From DATKCN01 sp035513175 (GTDB lineage Bacteria > Chloroflexota > Chloroflexia > Thermomicrobiales > CFX8), in NCBI GenBank assembly GCA_035513175.1, contig DATKCN010000306.1:1-23653 (forward strand): a stretch of DNA of 23,653 nucleotides, in the 5' to 3' direction. The notes below the pieces were generated by a model. That model ran no database searches and was not told the DNA's origin. It was given only the letters and a program-made list of their open reading frames with translations. Shown in pieces: positions 1 through 7,996 of this stretch. Position 1 is the stretch's first letter. Each line of letters starts with the position of its first letter. The translations under genes were made by a program, and so were the position numbers.

Positions 1-285
1 CCGCTGCTTAATGAGATCGATCACGGGGCCGCGCGTGCGGAACGAGTAGCCGAAGTCGCCGCTGAACAGCGAGCTGGCCCATTTGGCGTAGCGCACCGGG
101 ATGGGCTCTTCCAGACCGAGGTTCTCACGAATGCGCTGGCGAACCTCTGGTGGAACGGAGGGGTTCAGGGCGAGATCGGACAGCGGGTCGCCAGGCGCGA
201 GCGCCAGGATGCCGAAGATTACCATGCTGATCGCGATGAGTGTAGGGATAGCCGTGAGCACGCGGCGAATGATGTATCGACCCAT
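1..285 (-). CDS. DppB/OppB-type peptide ABC transporter permease, N-terminal part (cut by window edge)
   Basis: This is the first 95 residues of an inner-membrane permease of the family 5 peptide/nickel importers; the rest lies beyond position 1. It begins ATG at 285 with MGRYIIRRVL and runs straight into one hydrophobic helix (about residues 9-28). The typical family segment APGDPL follows, then a polar stretch with the DppB-like NLGLEEPIPVRYAKW and GDFGYSFRTRGPV. A purine-rich stretch (AGGAAAAGGCAGG) lies just upstream as ribosome binding site. It sits downstream of, and on the same strand as, the binding-protein gene, the usual importer order. The two are separated by about 300 bases holding a hairpin and a possible extra promoter. 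The family call is firm. The substrate (peptide, nickel or other) cannot be told from this fragment. Confidence 0.9.
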   Translation of the reverse strand, partial: MGRYIIRRVLTAIPTLIAISMVIFGILALAPGDPLSDLALNPSVPPEVRQRIRENLGLEEPIPVRYAKWASSLFSGDFGYSFRTRGPVIDLIKQR

Positions 286-429
286 CCTGCCTTTTCCTAC
301 CTCTCAGATTAAGTTGTCAGCTTCGCCGGCCGATCTGCGCCGGTCAGCGCCCCCATACCCTCGCCACGTTCTGGCCCTCACGGCGAGATGGGTTCCTGCT
401 CACCCTTACCTCAAGCCGAGAATGCGGAC

Positions 430-438
430 ATGATAGCA
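430..438 (-). promoter_or_regulatory. Possible extended -10 promoter for the permease gene
   Basis: On the minus strand the sequence reads TGCTATCAT, an extended -10 element (TGn followed by TATCAT, 435-430). No good -35 box lies 16-18 bases upstream. Transcription would start near 423 and give a leader of about 138 bases before the permease ATG. This is a motif match only. Confidence 0.35.
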
Positions 439-529
439 CCCGCCTCGTTGCGACCGCTAATCGCTGTCCCGGAGCTGCTCGATTGGCGCCCCGCGTCGCG
501 ATCGACCAATCCACCATGTAGAAATGCGG

Positions 530-562
530 CCCGACCGCGTTAGACAGGCGCACGCGATCGGG
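530..562 (-). terminator. Hairpin after the binding-protein gene, likely partial terminator
   Basis: On the minus strand CCCGATCGCGT (562-552) can pair with ACGCGGTCGGG (540-530). That gives 11 pairs with one T-G wobble around an 11-base loop. It begins about 20 bases past the TAA of the binding-protein gene and is followed by GCATTTCT rather than a full T run. Such a hairpin could stabilise the upstream message or partly stop transcription, so that binding protein is made in excess over permease, as is common for ABC importers. Confidence 0.55.
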
Positions 563-581
563 CACAACATTTCCGGGAGGC

Positions 582-2498
582 TTACATCCCCGACCGGCGC
601 CATTCCTTAATGTCCCAGATGTCGGACATGAACGTCGCCTGATCGAAGCCTTCGAGGTCCGCGGCGGCCGCGGCCACGCTGGCGCGATGGATAATCGGGA
701 TCTCGACGAACTCATTCACCGACATGTCGTTCATGGCGATGAACAGTTCCGCCTGCCGCGCCGGATCAAGCGCGGTGATCGCCTCGTCATGCAGCACGTC
801 GAACTCCGGGTTGTTCCAGCGCGTGATGTTCACGCCGGACCAATCGTTCTCCTTGGAGGCAAGCTGATCCGAGCGATAGCGCTCCGCCCAGGTGATCGGG
901 TACGGGCTCGACGGACCGTTGGTGTACATTTCAAGGTCGGCGTAAAAGTGCCCGTACGTGTCCGGGTTGCCCGCGTCCGACGAGAAGAACACCGCCGCGT
1001 CGACCGCTTTGATCTCGACCGCGAAGCCAAGCTGCTCCAGGTCCTGCTTGATGATCTCCTGGGTCTTCTGGCGCACCGCGTTGATCGAGGTCTGGAAGAT
1101 AAGATCACCGCCGGTCACGCCAACGGAGTCGAGCAGCGCCTGAGCGGCCGCCAGGTCGAACTCCCAGCTCGTGTTCGGTGACACGAACGGAGCCGGCGCG
1201 TTCAGGTTATTGGAGGTCGGCACTCCACCGGCCCCGTAGAGCTGCTCGTTGATGACATCGCGCTGGATCGACAGCGCGATCGCGTTTCGCGCTTCCTTAT
1301 GCTGGAAGATCGGGTGGTTCGTGGTCGGCTCCGATCGCGCTCCGTCGACCTCGGTGTTCGGGTCGGCGAAGTTCACCATGACGCGCTCGGCGCTGGAGCC
1401 CGGCCCGGTCGTGACCACGCCGGTCCCGCCGGTCGCCATCTGAGCGAGCACGGCCGGCTCGACTTGCACGTTCCAGGCCCAGTCCGCCTCGCCCGAGGCC
1501 AGCACGGCGCGGGCCGCGCCGGCCGAGTCGCCGCCGCCCTTCATCTCGACCGAGTCGAAATATGGCTTGCCTGGATCCCAGTAGTCCTCGAAGCGCTCGT
1601 ACAGCACCGTGTCGCCAGGGCGGAACTCGCTGACGCGGAACGGGCCGGTGCCGATCGGAGCCAGGTTGGCCGGCGCGTCACGCGCGTTGGCGCCGTTGAA
1701 CTCGGCGAAGACGTGCTCCGGCAGGACCATGCCCTGCGGGCCGACGAAGGTCGCGTACCAGGCAGGGTTCGGATCGGCGAAGGTCAACGTCACGGTGTAG
1801 TCGTCGACGACCTGGACATCCTCCGCGATGCGGAACGAGGCGAATGTCGTCGACGTGACGGCATCGTTCGTTGCGTACTCCCAGGTGAAGCGGACGTCGT
1901 CGGCGGTGAAATCCTCGCCGTCGTGCCATTTCACGCCCTGACGCAGCTTCCAGGTGACGCTGCGCCCGTCCTCGGACACCCCGCCGTTCTCCAGCGAAGG
2001 AACCTCCTCCGCCAGACACGGCACCAGCTCGCCGGCCGAGTTGAAGTTGGCCAGCGGCTCCAGACAGATCTGCGACGCGTCGTAGTCCTTGGTGCCCTGC
2101 GCCAGGTGCGGGTTGATGATCGTAACCGCCTGCCACCACAGCAGCCGCAGCAAGCCATGCCCGCCCGCCACAGCGCCCGGATCGGCGGTCGCGGTTGGCT
2201 CCGCGGGCGCCGCCGTCGGCGCGGGAGCAGGTGTATTAGTCGGTTCACCCGGCGCGGTCGTCGGCGCCGCCTCCGTCGTCGCGGTTGGCGCATCGGACGG
2301 CTGAGGAGCCGTGGTGGGAGCCGTGTCGGGAGCTGCGGTTGGATCGTCGTCGTCACCACAGGCGGCCAGCAACCCAGCCACGATCGGCGCGCTGAGTCCC
2401 AGCGCCGCGCCGCGCTTGAGCACGTCCCGGCGGCTCAAGCGTCCTGCGAGCACCTCCTCCTGCAATCGTTCGAGTCCTTTTCGTGGGTCGTGTTCCAT
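582..2498 (-). CDS. Family 5 extracellular solute-binding lipoprotein of a peptide ABC importer
   Basis: This 638-residue binding protein captures peptides or similar solutes outside the membrane and delivers them to the DppB-type permease encoded next. The N-terminus has a twin-arginine motif (SRRDVLK, R23-R24), a hydrophobic stretch (about 29-43) and a lipobox LLAAC with C47 as probable lipidated residue. A low-complexity linker rich in Pro, Thr and Ala (about 50-110) tethers the domain. The SBP_5 fold follows, with YDASQICLEPLANF near its start and the family signature WKLRQGVKWHDGEDFTADDV further on. The start is ATG at 2498 with GAGGGAAAGGAA upstream. It has its own strong promoter and long leader. 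Tat export of such lipoproteins is usual in this kind of organism. Substrate specificity is not readable. Confidence 0.95.
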   Translation of the reverse strand: MEHDPRKGLERLQEEVLAGRLSRRDVLKRGAALGLSAPIVAGLLAACGDDDDPTAAPDTAPTTAPQPSDAPTATTEAAPTTAPGEPTNTPAPAPTAAPAEPTATADPGAVAGGHGLLRLLWWQAVTIINPHLAQGTKDYDASQICLEPLANFNSAGELVPCLAEEVPSLENGGVSEDGRSVTWKLRQGVKWHDGEDFTADDVRFTWEYATNDAVTSTTFASFRIAEDVQVVDDYTVTLTFADPNPAWYATFVGPQGMVLPEHVFAEFNGANARDAPANLAPIGTGPFRVSEFRPGDTVLYERFEDYWDPGKPYFDSVEMKGGGDSAGAARAVLASGEADWAWNVQVEPAVLAQMATGGTGVVTTGPGSSAERVMVNFADPNTEVDGARSEPTTNHPIFQHKEARNAIALSIQRDVINEQLYGAGGVPTSNNLNAPAPFVSPNTSWEFDLAAAQALLDSVGVTGGDLIFQTSINAVRQKTQEIIKQDLEQLGFAVEIKAVDAAVFFSSDAGNPDTYGHFYADLEMYTNGPSSPYPITWAERYRSDQLASKENDWSGVNITRWNNPEFDVLHDEAITALDPARQAELFIAMNDMSVNEFVEIPIIHRASVAAAAADLEGFDQATFMSDIWDIKEWRRSGM

Positions 2499-2774
2499 CG
2501 AAGTTCCTTTCCCTCACACTGTGACGGCGTTCGCGCCGCCTGCGACACTGGTCAATGACCCGTGGTCACGGCGAATCCGTGCTACGGCGTCAGGCGAGCA
2601 CCAGACATGCGCGGGGGCCGCAGCCTCTGCGACATCTGTGGCTCGCGTCATTCCGCGCGCCTCTCGGCGCCACCGGAAGGCGCTGTCCCGTGTCCAGTGA
2701 TCTGCGGCAGGTTCGTTCCTGCGACCGTCGCGGCGTCCCACACGAGCCACAACCACACATCATGGACCGAGGAC
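2499..2774 (-). other. Long structured 5' leader of the binding-protein gene
   Basis: If transcription starts about seven bases after the -10 box at 2781-2786, the message has a leader of roughly 275 bases. Visible hairpins on the minus strand: GCAGG/CCTGC with a six-base loop (2722-2707); a two-part hairpin with outer arms TTCCG/CGGAA and inner arms GCGCC/GGCGC closed by a GAGA tetraloop (2678-2651); and CGGCG/CGCCG with a CGAA loop (2538-2525) just before the ribosome binding site (GAGGGAAAGGAA, about 2514-2503). An 80-codon GTG-started open frame (2756-2514) also fits here but resembles nothing known. I could not match the leader to T-box, cobalamin, SAM, TPP or guanidine riboswitch signatures. 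The rest of this 414-base gap (2811-2912) shows nothing clear. Confidence 0.45.
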
Positions 2775-2780
2775 TGGCGA

Positions 2781-2810
2781 ATTGTATGGGTGAACCGTCG
2801 GGGCTGTCAA
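2781..2810 (-). promoter_or_regulatory. Consensus sigma-70 promoter upstream of the binding-protein gene
   Basis: On the minus strand a perfect -35 box TTGACA (2810-2805) is followed after 18 bases by TACAAT (2786-2781), one mismatch from TATAAT. In a GC-rich background this is a conspicuous match. It points toward the binding-protein gene, with a predicted start near 2774. Confidence 0.75.
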
Positions 2811-2912
2811 TCAGCCAGGCGAGATTCACGCAAATCGCAACGCCTGTCCTGTTAGCTGGTATACGAGCGCCCCCGGCAATCTGGTTGCATCGGGACGCGA
2901 TCGCCGACTCGT

Positions 2913-4628
2913 CTATGCGTCGCGTCGTCCACGCCGCTCCGCCTCAGTCCCCTCGGCATCGACCTTCCGGGCCCGATCGTCGATAATCACGCCATAGTCC
3001 CGGCGAGCCGCCTCGCGCGTCACGAGCTCGTTTCGGACATCGTCCAGCACGGCCGCCGGGTCACGTTGGACGGCAGGACCGAATCCGCCCCCACCCGGCA
3101 GGCGCAGCGTAACCCTCGTTCCGGCTGGGAAGTGGCGCACGCCCTTCCGGTCAAGCGTCTCCCCCGCCGAAGTCTCGATCGAGCCCAACGCTCCTGCGCC
3201 GCCCCCGGCGTAACCCTGCGCCGCAAATCGCGTTCGGTCAAACAGCGGAGACAGGGAGAACGGACGATCTCCACGCACGGAGATCTCCATGACCTGTCCG
3301 AGACCACCGCGGAACGTCCCGGCTCCGCCCGAGTCGGCGCGGTATTCTCGGCGGTGCATGACGATCGGCGACAGACTCTCGATCACCTCGGCCGGAACGC
3401 CGGATATCCCACTTGGGAATGCCGTGGCGCTGATGCCGTCCTTGTTTGGCCTGGCGCCGGTGCCGCCTGCCGAGAACCACACGTAGGTCCAGATCCCGTT
3501 GTCGTCGTTCCTGCCCGATACCTGGTTGATCCAGATGTTCGCGGCGCCCTCCGCCATGACACGGTCCGGTAGCGCCGCCGCCAGCGCTCCGAAAATCGCG
3601 CCCGGCAGGAAGTGTCCGATAATGTGGCGCGCCCCGACCGGCGCTGGATGTTGCGCATTCAGAATGCATCCGGGCGGCGCGTCGACGTGAACCGGACGAA
3701 ATGATCCTTCATTGTTCGGGACCTCAGGCGCCAGCGCACACTTCAGGGCATAGGTCGTGTACGCGTGGGTGTAGTTCAGCACCACGTTGATGCCGCGCGC
3801 GCTCTCCGGGCTGGATCCAGCCCAGTCAACCCACATCTCGTCGCCGCGTTTAACGATCCGAGCCTGCAGCCGCACCGGTTCCTCGTAGCCATCGGAGTAC
3901 ACGACATGCTCGAAGACGCCGTCAGGAAGTCGCGCGATGGCCGCGCGCATCGCCCGCTCGGAACGTTCGATAATCTCGTCCGCGAGCGGCTCCAGCGACT
4001 CGAGCCCAAACTCGGCCATGAAGTCGAGCAGTCTCCGGCCACCGACATCGTTGCCAGCCACCTGAGCGTGAATGTCCCCTAGCACCGGCTCCGGCGTGCG
4101 CACGTTCGCGGCGATCAGCTTCATCAGCTCAGTGTTAGCGACTCCCGCATCGTACAGCTTGGTGATCGGCACGAACAGCCCCTCCTCGAACACCGAGTTG
4201 GCGTCGGTGCCGAGCCCGCGACCGCCGATGTCCAGCACGTGGCAGGTGTTGCCGAAGAAGCCTGCGATCCGCTGCCCTTGAAAAATTGGCGTGATGACAG
4301 TGAAGTCATGCAGGTGACCCGACGTCTTCTGCGGGTCGTTCGTGATCAACACGTCCCCCGGACGTAGCGTGTCGGCTGGATACACCGCGAGGAAGTGGTG
4401 GATACATGTCGCCATCGCGTTGATGTGACCGGGCGTCCCGGTCACCGCCTGAGCGATCATGTTGCCTCGCAGGTCGAACACACCCGCCGACAGATCCCCC
4501 GATTCACGCACGATCGTCGTGAATGACGTCCGCATCAGCGCGGTCGCCTGCTCGTTCACGACGGCGATCAATCGATTCCACATCACCTCCAGAGAGATCG
4601 GGTCCAGCCTTGTCTCCTGCGCTGTCAT
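2913..4628 (-). CDS. hyuB: Hydantoinase B / 5-oxoprolinase B-type subunit (HyuB family)
   Basis: At 571 residues this is a typical full-length HyuB subunit. With HyuA it forms a cytoplasmic ATP-dependent amidohydrolase acting on cyclic amides such as N-methylhydantoin or 5-oxoproline. Family signatures are present: an N-terminal LDPISLEVMWNRL, then SADLSAG-like ESGDLSAGVFD, then GDVLITNDPQKTSGHLHDFTV, and later INVVLNYTHAYTTYALKC. The C-terminal part carries GGAGTFRGGLGQVMEI and GGGGFG. The ATG at 4628 overlaps the TGA of hyuA (ATGA), which implies translational coupling and equal amounts of the two subunits. The substrate cannot be told from sequence, since the family also covers acetone carboxylase-like enzymes. 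No dedicated racemase or carbamoylase gene is nearby. Confidence 0.93.
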   Translation of the reverse strand: MTAQETRLDPISLEVMWNRLIAVVNEQATALMRTSFTTIVRESGDLSAGVFDLRGNMIAQAVTGTPGHINAMATCIHHFLAVYPADTLRPGDVLITNDPQKTSGHLHDFTVITPIFQGQRIAGFFGNTCHVLDIGGRGLGTDANSVFEEGLFVPITKLYDAGVANTELMKLIAANVRTPEPVLGDIHAQVAGNDVGGRRLLDFMAEFGLESLEPLADEIIERSERAMRAAIARLPDGVFEHVVYSDGYEEPVRLQARIVKRGDEMWVDWAGSSPESARGINVVLNYTHAYTTYALKCALAPEVPNNEGSFRPVHVDAPPGCILNAQHPAPVGARHIIGHFLPGAIFGALAAALPDRVMAEGAANIWINQVSGRNDDNGIWTYVWFSAGGTGARPNKDGISATAFPSGISGVPAEVIESLSPIVMHRREYRADSGGAGTFRGGLGQVMEISVRGDRPFSLSPLFDRTRFAAQGYAGGGAGALGSIETSAGETLDRKGVRHFPAGTRVTLRLPGGGGFGPAVQRDPAAVLDDVRNELVTREAARRDYGVIIDDRARKVDAEGTEAERRGRRDA

Positions 4629-6760
4629 CGGGATGTCTCCTTGTCCTCGGCAGACGAGCCGGTGTCGATCACGACACTCAGCAGCGCGTCGACCGAGACA
4701 CGCGCGTCGCGTCCGACGATCAGGGTTGACTCCCTCTCTTCGACGACGGCCGGGCCTTCGAACGTCGCGTATGGGCCAAGCGCGTAACGGTCGTACACCG
4801 GAACTGTCGCCATTGCGCCACCTTCGGGTAGATAGATCGCTCGCTCGCCCTTGATCGCCTGCGCCGCGTCGCCATGCAGATCAGCGGCTGCGGCGAGCCG
4901 TTCCAGCGGGAGCGCTGGTCGGGGCCCCGTCGCTACCACGCGCCAGGACAACGCCTCGACCTGATTGCCTGGGGCAACGCGTTCGTACAGTCGCACGTAG
5001 ACATCCTCGAATGCCGCGTGCGTCGCCGCAACGGTGTGCTCCCCGAGTTCGCCAGCCGGGATCTGAACGCTGACCTCGTGTCCCTGGCCGACGTACCGCA
5101 GGTCGGCGCTACGCTGCATGCGAATCTCCCGCTCGCCGACTCCTGCGCTCCTGAGGATCTCGCGGCCTTCCTGTTCCATCGCATTGAACAGACCGGTAAT
5201 GTGGTTCCAGTCAAGGTCGTCGAGCCGTCCGTAATGCGAACGGACGAAGTCGAACGCCAGCGGAGCGGTCAGAAAACCGACCGTGGATGTCACGCCGGCG
5301 CCCAGCGGCACGATCAGGCGCGGCGACTGGAGGATCTTCGCGACGCGGAATGCGTGCACCGGGCCTGCCCCTCCGAACGCGAATACGGGGTATGCTCGGG
5401 GGTCCTTGCCGCGCTCGATGGCATGGATACGGGCAGCGTTGGCCATGTTCTCGTTCACGACCTGATGAATGCCCCAAGCGGCATCGAGAACGCTGATGCC
5501 CAGTGGTTCGGCGACGTCGCGGCGTATCGCTTCCCGCGCTGGCTCTACATCCAGCCGCATGCGTCCACCCAGGAAGTAGCCCGGATCGAGATAGCCAAGC
5601 ACGAGGTCGGCGTCCGTCACCGTCGGCGCTTCCCCGCCGCCGCCGTAGCAGGCGGGTCCAGGCGCCGCGCCAGCTGAGTCCGGGCCAACCTTCAGCAACC
5701 CCAACGTGTCGATCCTGGCGATTGAGCCACCTCCGGCGCCGATCTCGATCATCTCGATGACGGTAGCCTTGATCGGCAGGCCGGAACCCTTCTTGAAGCG
5801 GTACACACGGCCCACCTCGAAGTCGGATGTCGTAAGCGGCTCGCCATCGTCGATGATGCACGCCTTGGCAGTCGTGCCTCCCATATCGAACGACAGCAGG
5901 TTCGAGAGGCTTGTCAAGCGCCCATATTCCGCTGCCGCCAGCGCTCCGGCAGCCGGCCCCGACTCGATCAGGCGGATTGGGTAGCGGCTCGCAGTGTCGA
6001 CGGTGCAGACCCCGCCGGACGACTGCATGATGAACAGGCTGCCGTCAAACCCCATCTCCCCCAGTGCCTCGGACAGCTGCGCAAGGTATTTCGCGACAAC
6101 CGGCCGCACGTAAACGTTCGCGACCGTCGTTGACGTTCGTTCGTACTCGCGAATCTCCGCCACGACCGACGACGATATCGACACGGTGAGTCCAGGCGCG
6201 TGCTGTGCAAGCAGCGCCTCGATCTCGCGCTCATGATCCGCGTTACGGTACGCGTGTATCAACGCCACCGCGACGGCTTCGATTCCCTCTGCGACCAGAC
6301 GCTTGGCGATGTCCAGGACCTGCTGCCGGTCAACCGGTTGCAGGACGCTGCCGTCGGCCAGAATCCGCTCATCGACCTCCAGCCGGAGACGCCGTGGCAC
6401 GAGCGGCCGGGGCATTTCCAGGAAGATGTCGTACAGGTCGTAGCGATGCTCCTTGCCTATCTCGACGGCGTCGCGAAAGCCGCGAGTCGTGAGCAGCGCC
6501 GTCAGCGCGCCCTTGCGTTCAATAATCGCGTTCGTCACCAGCGTCGTGCCGTGGACAATCCCCCGCGCAACGTCCGGCGCGAGCCCGGCGGCGTCGAGCG
6601 TCTCGGTCAACCCTTCGACGACCGCTCTGCTCGGGTCGTCGGCAGTTGTCAGAGTCTTTCCGATGTGGAACTGACCTGCTATCGGGTCGAAGACGAGCAG
6701 ATCGGTGAATGTGCCGCCAATGTCGATCCCAATGCGAACCCCCGGAGCCTCCACCGACAA
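4625..6760 (-). CDS. hyuA: Hydantoinase A / 5-oxoprolinase A-type subunit (HyuA family)
   Basis: This is the ATP-binding partner of HyuB; the family phosphorylates or activates the cyclic amide before ring opening. The actin-like nucleotide fold shows as IGIDIGGTFTD near the N-terminus (D13 to D20 from the chosen start), FDMGGTTAKACI in the middle and FAFGGAGPVHAF later. I chose TTG at 6760 because AGGAGGG (6771-6765) lies five bases upstream and because family members begin just before the first glycine motif. This gives 711 residues. A GTG at 6784 (719 residues) would put that ribosome binding site inside the gene, and GTG at 6754 is a further option. The stop overlaps the hyuB start. A promoter lies just upstream, so hyuA-hyuB is probably its own operon. 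Confidence 0.93.
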   Translation of the reverse strand: MSVEAPGVRIGIDIGGTFTDLLVFDPIAGQFHIGKTLTTADDPSRAVVEGLTETLDAAGLAPDVARGIVHGTTLVTNAIIERKGALTALLTTRGFRDAVEIGKEHRYDLYDIFLEMPRPLVPRRLRLEVDERILADGSVLQPVDRQQVLDIAKRLVAEGIEAVAVALIHAYRNADHEREIEALLAQHAPGLTVSISSSVVAEIREYERTSTTVANVYVRPVVAKYLAQLSEALGEMGFDGSLFIMQSSGGVCTVDTASRYPIRLIESGPAAGALAAAEYGRLTSLSNLLSFDMGGTTAKACIIDDGEPLTTSDFEVGRVYRFKKGSGLPIKATVIEMIEIGAGGGSIARIDTLGLLKVGPDSAGAAPGPACYGGGGEAPTVTDADLVLGYLDPGYFLGGRMRLDVEPAREAIRRDVAEPLGISVLDAAWGIHQVVNENMANAARIHAIERGKDPRAYPVFAFGGAGPVHAFRVAKILQSPRLIVPLGAGVTSTVGFLTAPLAFDFVRSHYGRLDDLDWNHITGLFNAMEQEGREILRSAGVGEREIRMQRSADLRYVGQGHEVSVQIPAGELGEHTVAATHAAFEDVYVRLYERVAPGNQVEALSWRVVATGPRPALPLERLAAAADLHGDAAQAIKGERAIYLPEGGAMATVPVYDRYALGPYATFEGPAVVEERESTLIVGRDARVSVDALLSVVIDTGSSAEDKETSR

Positions 6761-6820
6761 GCAGCCCTCCTCTACCCCGCACACGCGGACGCCACCGCTC
6801 GACGCGCACTCGGCCGGGGC

Positions 6821-6850
6821 AGTATAGGAATGACCGCGTTACTGTCGCAA
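6821..6850 (-). promoter_or_regulatory. Sigma-70-type promoter of hyuA-hyuB
   Basis: On the minus strand TTGCGA (6850-6845) is followed after 18 bases by TATACT (6826-6821), a good -10 box. It lies between the stop of the GalT-like gene and hyuA. The predicted start near 6814 gives a leader of about 55 bases to the TTG start at 6760. Confidence 0.6.
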
Positions 6851-6874
6851 CAGCCGGCAGGGAAGTGACGCACG

Positions 6875-7996
6875 TTATTCCACGCCGAGGCAGCTCCAGA
6901 GCGCGTCCGCGACTCGAAACGGATCGCTGGATACAACGCTCGCGGCGTACAGCTCCATCGCGCCGAAGTCGGCGGTCCGGTTCAGTGGGTCGCCCCGATC
7001 GACCATGCGCGCCACGACCGGGAAGTCCGACCAATCCTCACCGGTGTCGACCATTGGCGGCATCCAGACAACCAGATTAAACGACACGACATTGAGCACA
7101 TCGGTCAGGCAGTGCAGCACGTCATACAGCACGCCGACGAAACTGTCGTCCAGCGCGTCGCCGACGATCAGGCACTCCTTCTCCTTGCGGGGCGTGAGAT
7201 GCGCCATGACCTTCACGCCGCGCCGCGTCACGCCCAGCCCCAGCGCCTCGTGCACGGCATAGGTGTCGTCGTAGAAGCTCGCGTTGAGTTCGCGCCGATA
7301 GTCTGTCGTCGTCCGGCGCTGCCGCTCGATCTGACCGTAGTGCATGTCGCGTGACAGGCTCACCTGCATGTGTCCGTGAGGAATTGAGGCGCCACTCTTC
7401 CAGAGGCAGTTCCACATGATCAGCGGATACACCGCCGTCGAATCTTCCTCGTGGCATCGCGCGAACCATTGCTTCGAGACCGACATCGCGTCGTGGACTG
7501 AGTTCTGGGTGAACGCCAGCGGGTCATGCTCCGCGAAGATGACGACGCCGTGAAACCCGTCGTACTTGGCGATATTGCTGGCAGTGATCGCGGACGCGCC
7601 CCGGATGCGGCCGAATGTGTCCGCGGGTGTGTTCAGTTCCGGCTCGCAGAACGGGTCGGGCGCCGTGCGGGCGATCTCGTCCGCGAGGTCCGCCGGTATG
7701 CGCGCCTCAAGCGGCCGGCGCGCCCGCAGTTCATTGAACAGTGAACCTTCGAGCGTCCTGCAGTTGGTGACCTTGATCACCTTCTGCTCGGAGACCGCTT
7801 CAATGCCTCCAAAATACTTGTCGATCCACCGCCGCATATGGTCCGGCGGCACAAGCCTGCCAATGCTGGAGCTGACGGCGTACAACCTGTTGAATACGGC
7901 TCGCTGATTGTCTGGAAGCTCCTGGACTATTGCTTCGAGGTCAACGATCTGGCGCTGGCGAAGCTCCGTTCGCAGCCGGCGCGCGGAATCGACCAC
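6875..7996 (-). CDS. Divergent GalT-like / HIT-superfamily nucleotidyltransferase-like protein
   Basis: The 373-residue product follows the layout of galactose-1-phosphate uridylyltransferases, which carry nucleotidyl groups on an active-site histidine. Visible are LFNELRARRP (86-95, like the LFNPLRAKRP segment), DPFCEPELNTP (114-124, like CPFCPGNEDLTP), NIAKYDGFHGVVIFAEHDP (the PNKYP..HEVIV region) and PHGHMQ (206-211). H207 and H209 correspond to the His-Pro-His-x-Gln active site, with Gly replacing the middle Pro. The first zinc-type Cys is Asp114. The start is GTG at 7996 with GGGGAG five bases upstream. No galK, galE or galM is near. It could be a true GalT, an ADP-glucose/AP4A phosphorylase-like enzyme, or an uncharacterised relative. 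The superfamily is fairly sure; the reaction is not. Confidence 0.7.
   Translation of the reverse strand: MVDSARRLRTELRQRQIVDLEAIVQELPDNQRAVFNRLYAVSSSIGRLVPPDHMRRWIDKYFGGIEAVSEQKVIKVTNCRTLEGSLFNELRARRPLEARIPADLADEIARTAPDPFCEPELNTPADTFGRIRGASAITASNIAKYDGFHGVVIFAEHDPLAFTQNSVHDAMSVSKQWFARCHEEDSTAVYPLIMWNCLWKSGASIPHGHMQVSLSRDMHYGQIERQRRTTTDYRRELNASFYDDTYAVHEALGLGVTRRGVKVMAHLTPRKEKECLIVGDALDDSFVGVLYDVLHCLTDVLNVVSFNLVVWMPPMVDTGEDWSDFPVVARMVDRGDPLNRTADFGAMELYAASVVSSDPFRVADALWSCLGVE

Larger units (their letters stand above)
286..581 (-). other. Intergenic spacer between binding-protein gene and permease gene
   Basis: I see no credible gene in these 296 bases. Read on the minus strand it holds, in order, a strong hairpin just after the upstream stop, a second short inverted repeat (GATTGG at 481-486 against CCAATC at 506-511), a possible extended -10 promoter and the permease ribosome binding site. 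The open frames crossing it are rich in Arg and Pro, match no family and overlap real genes in other frames. Confidence 0.6.

Noticed and set aside
2468..2478. GTTCGAGTCC resembling a tRNA T-arm
   Set aside because: It lies inside the binding-protein coding sequence and no acceptor or anticodon stems can be built around it.
1299..2558. 419-codon plus-strand open frame opposite the binding-protein gene
   Set aside because: It is antisense to a clear binding-protein gene, is very rich in Arg, Gly and Val, ends in low complexity and matches no family; a shadow of GC-rich coding sequence.
2514..2756. 80-codon GTG-started frame in the binding-protein leader
   Set aside because: Starts close to the predicted transcription start but has no recognisable domain; the hairpins better explain the region. 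Conservation at codon level would be needed to reinstate it.
2499..2774. T-box or other known riboswitch in the leader
   Set aside because: A GGTGGCGCC stretch recalls the T-box antiterminator, but the TGGNACCGCG core and Stem I motifs are not found.
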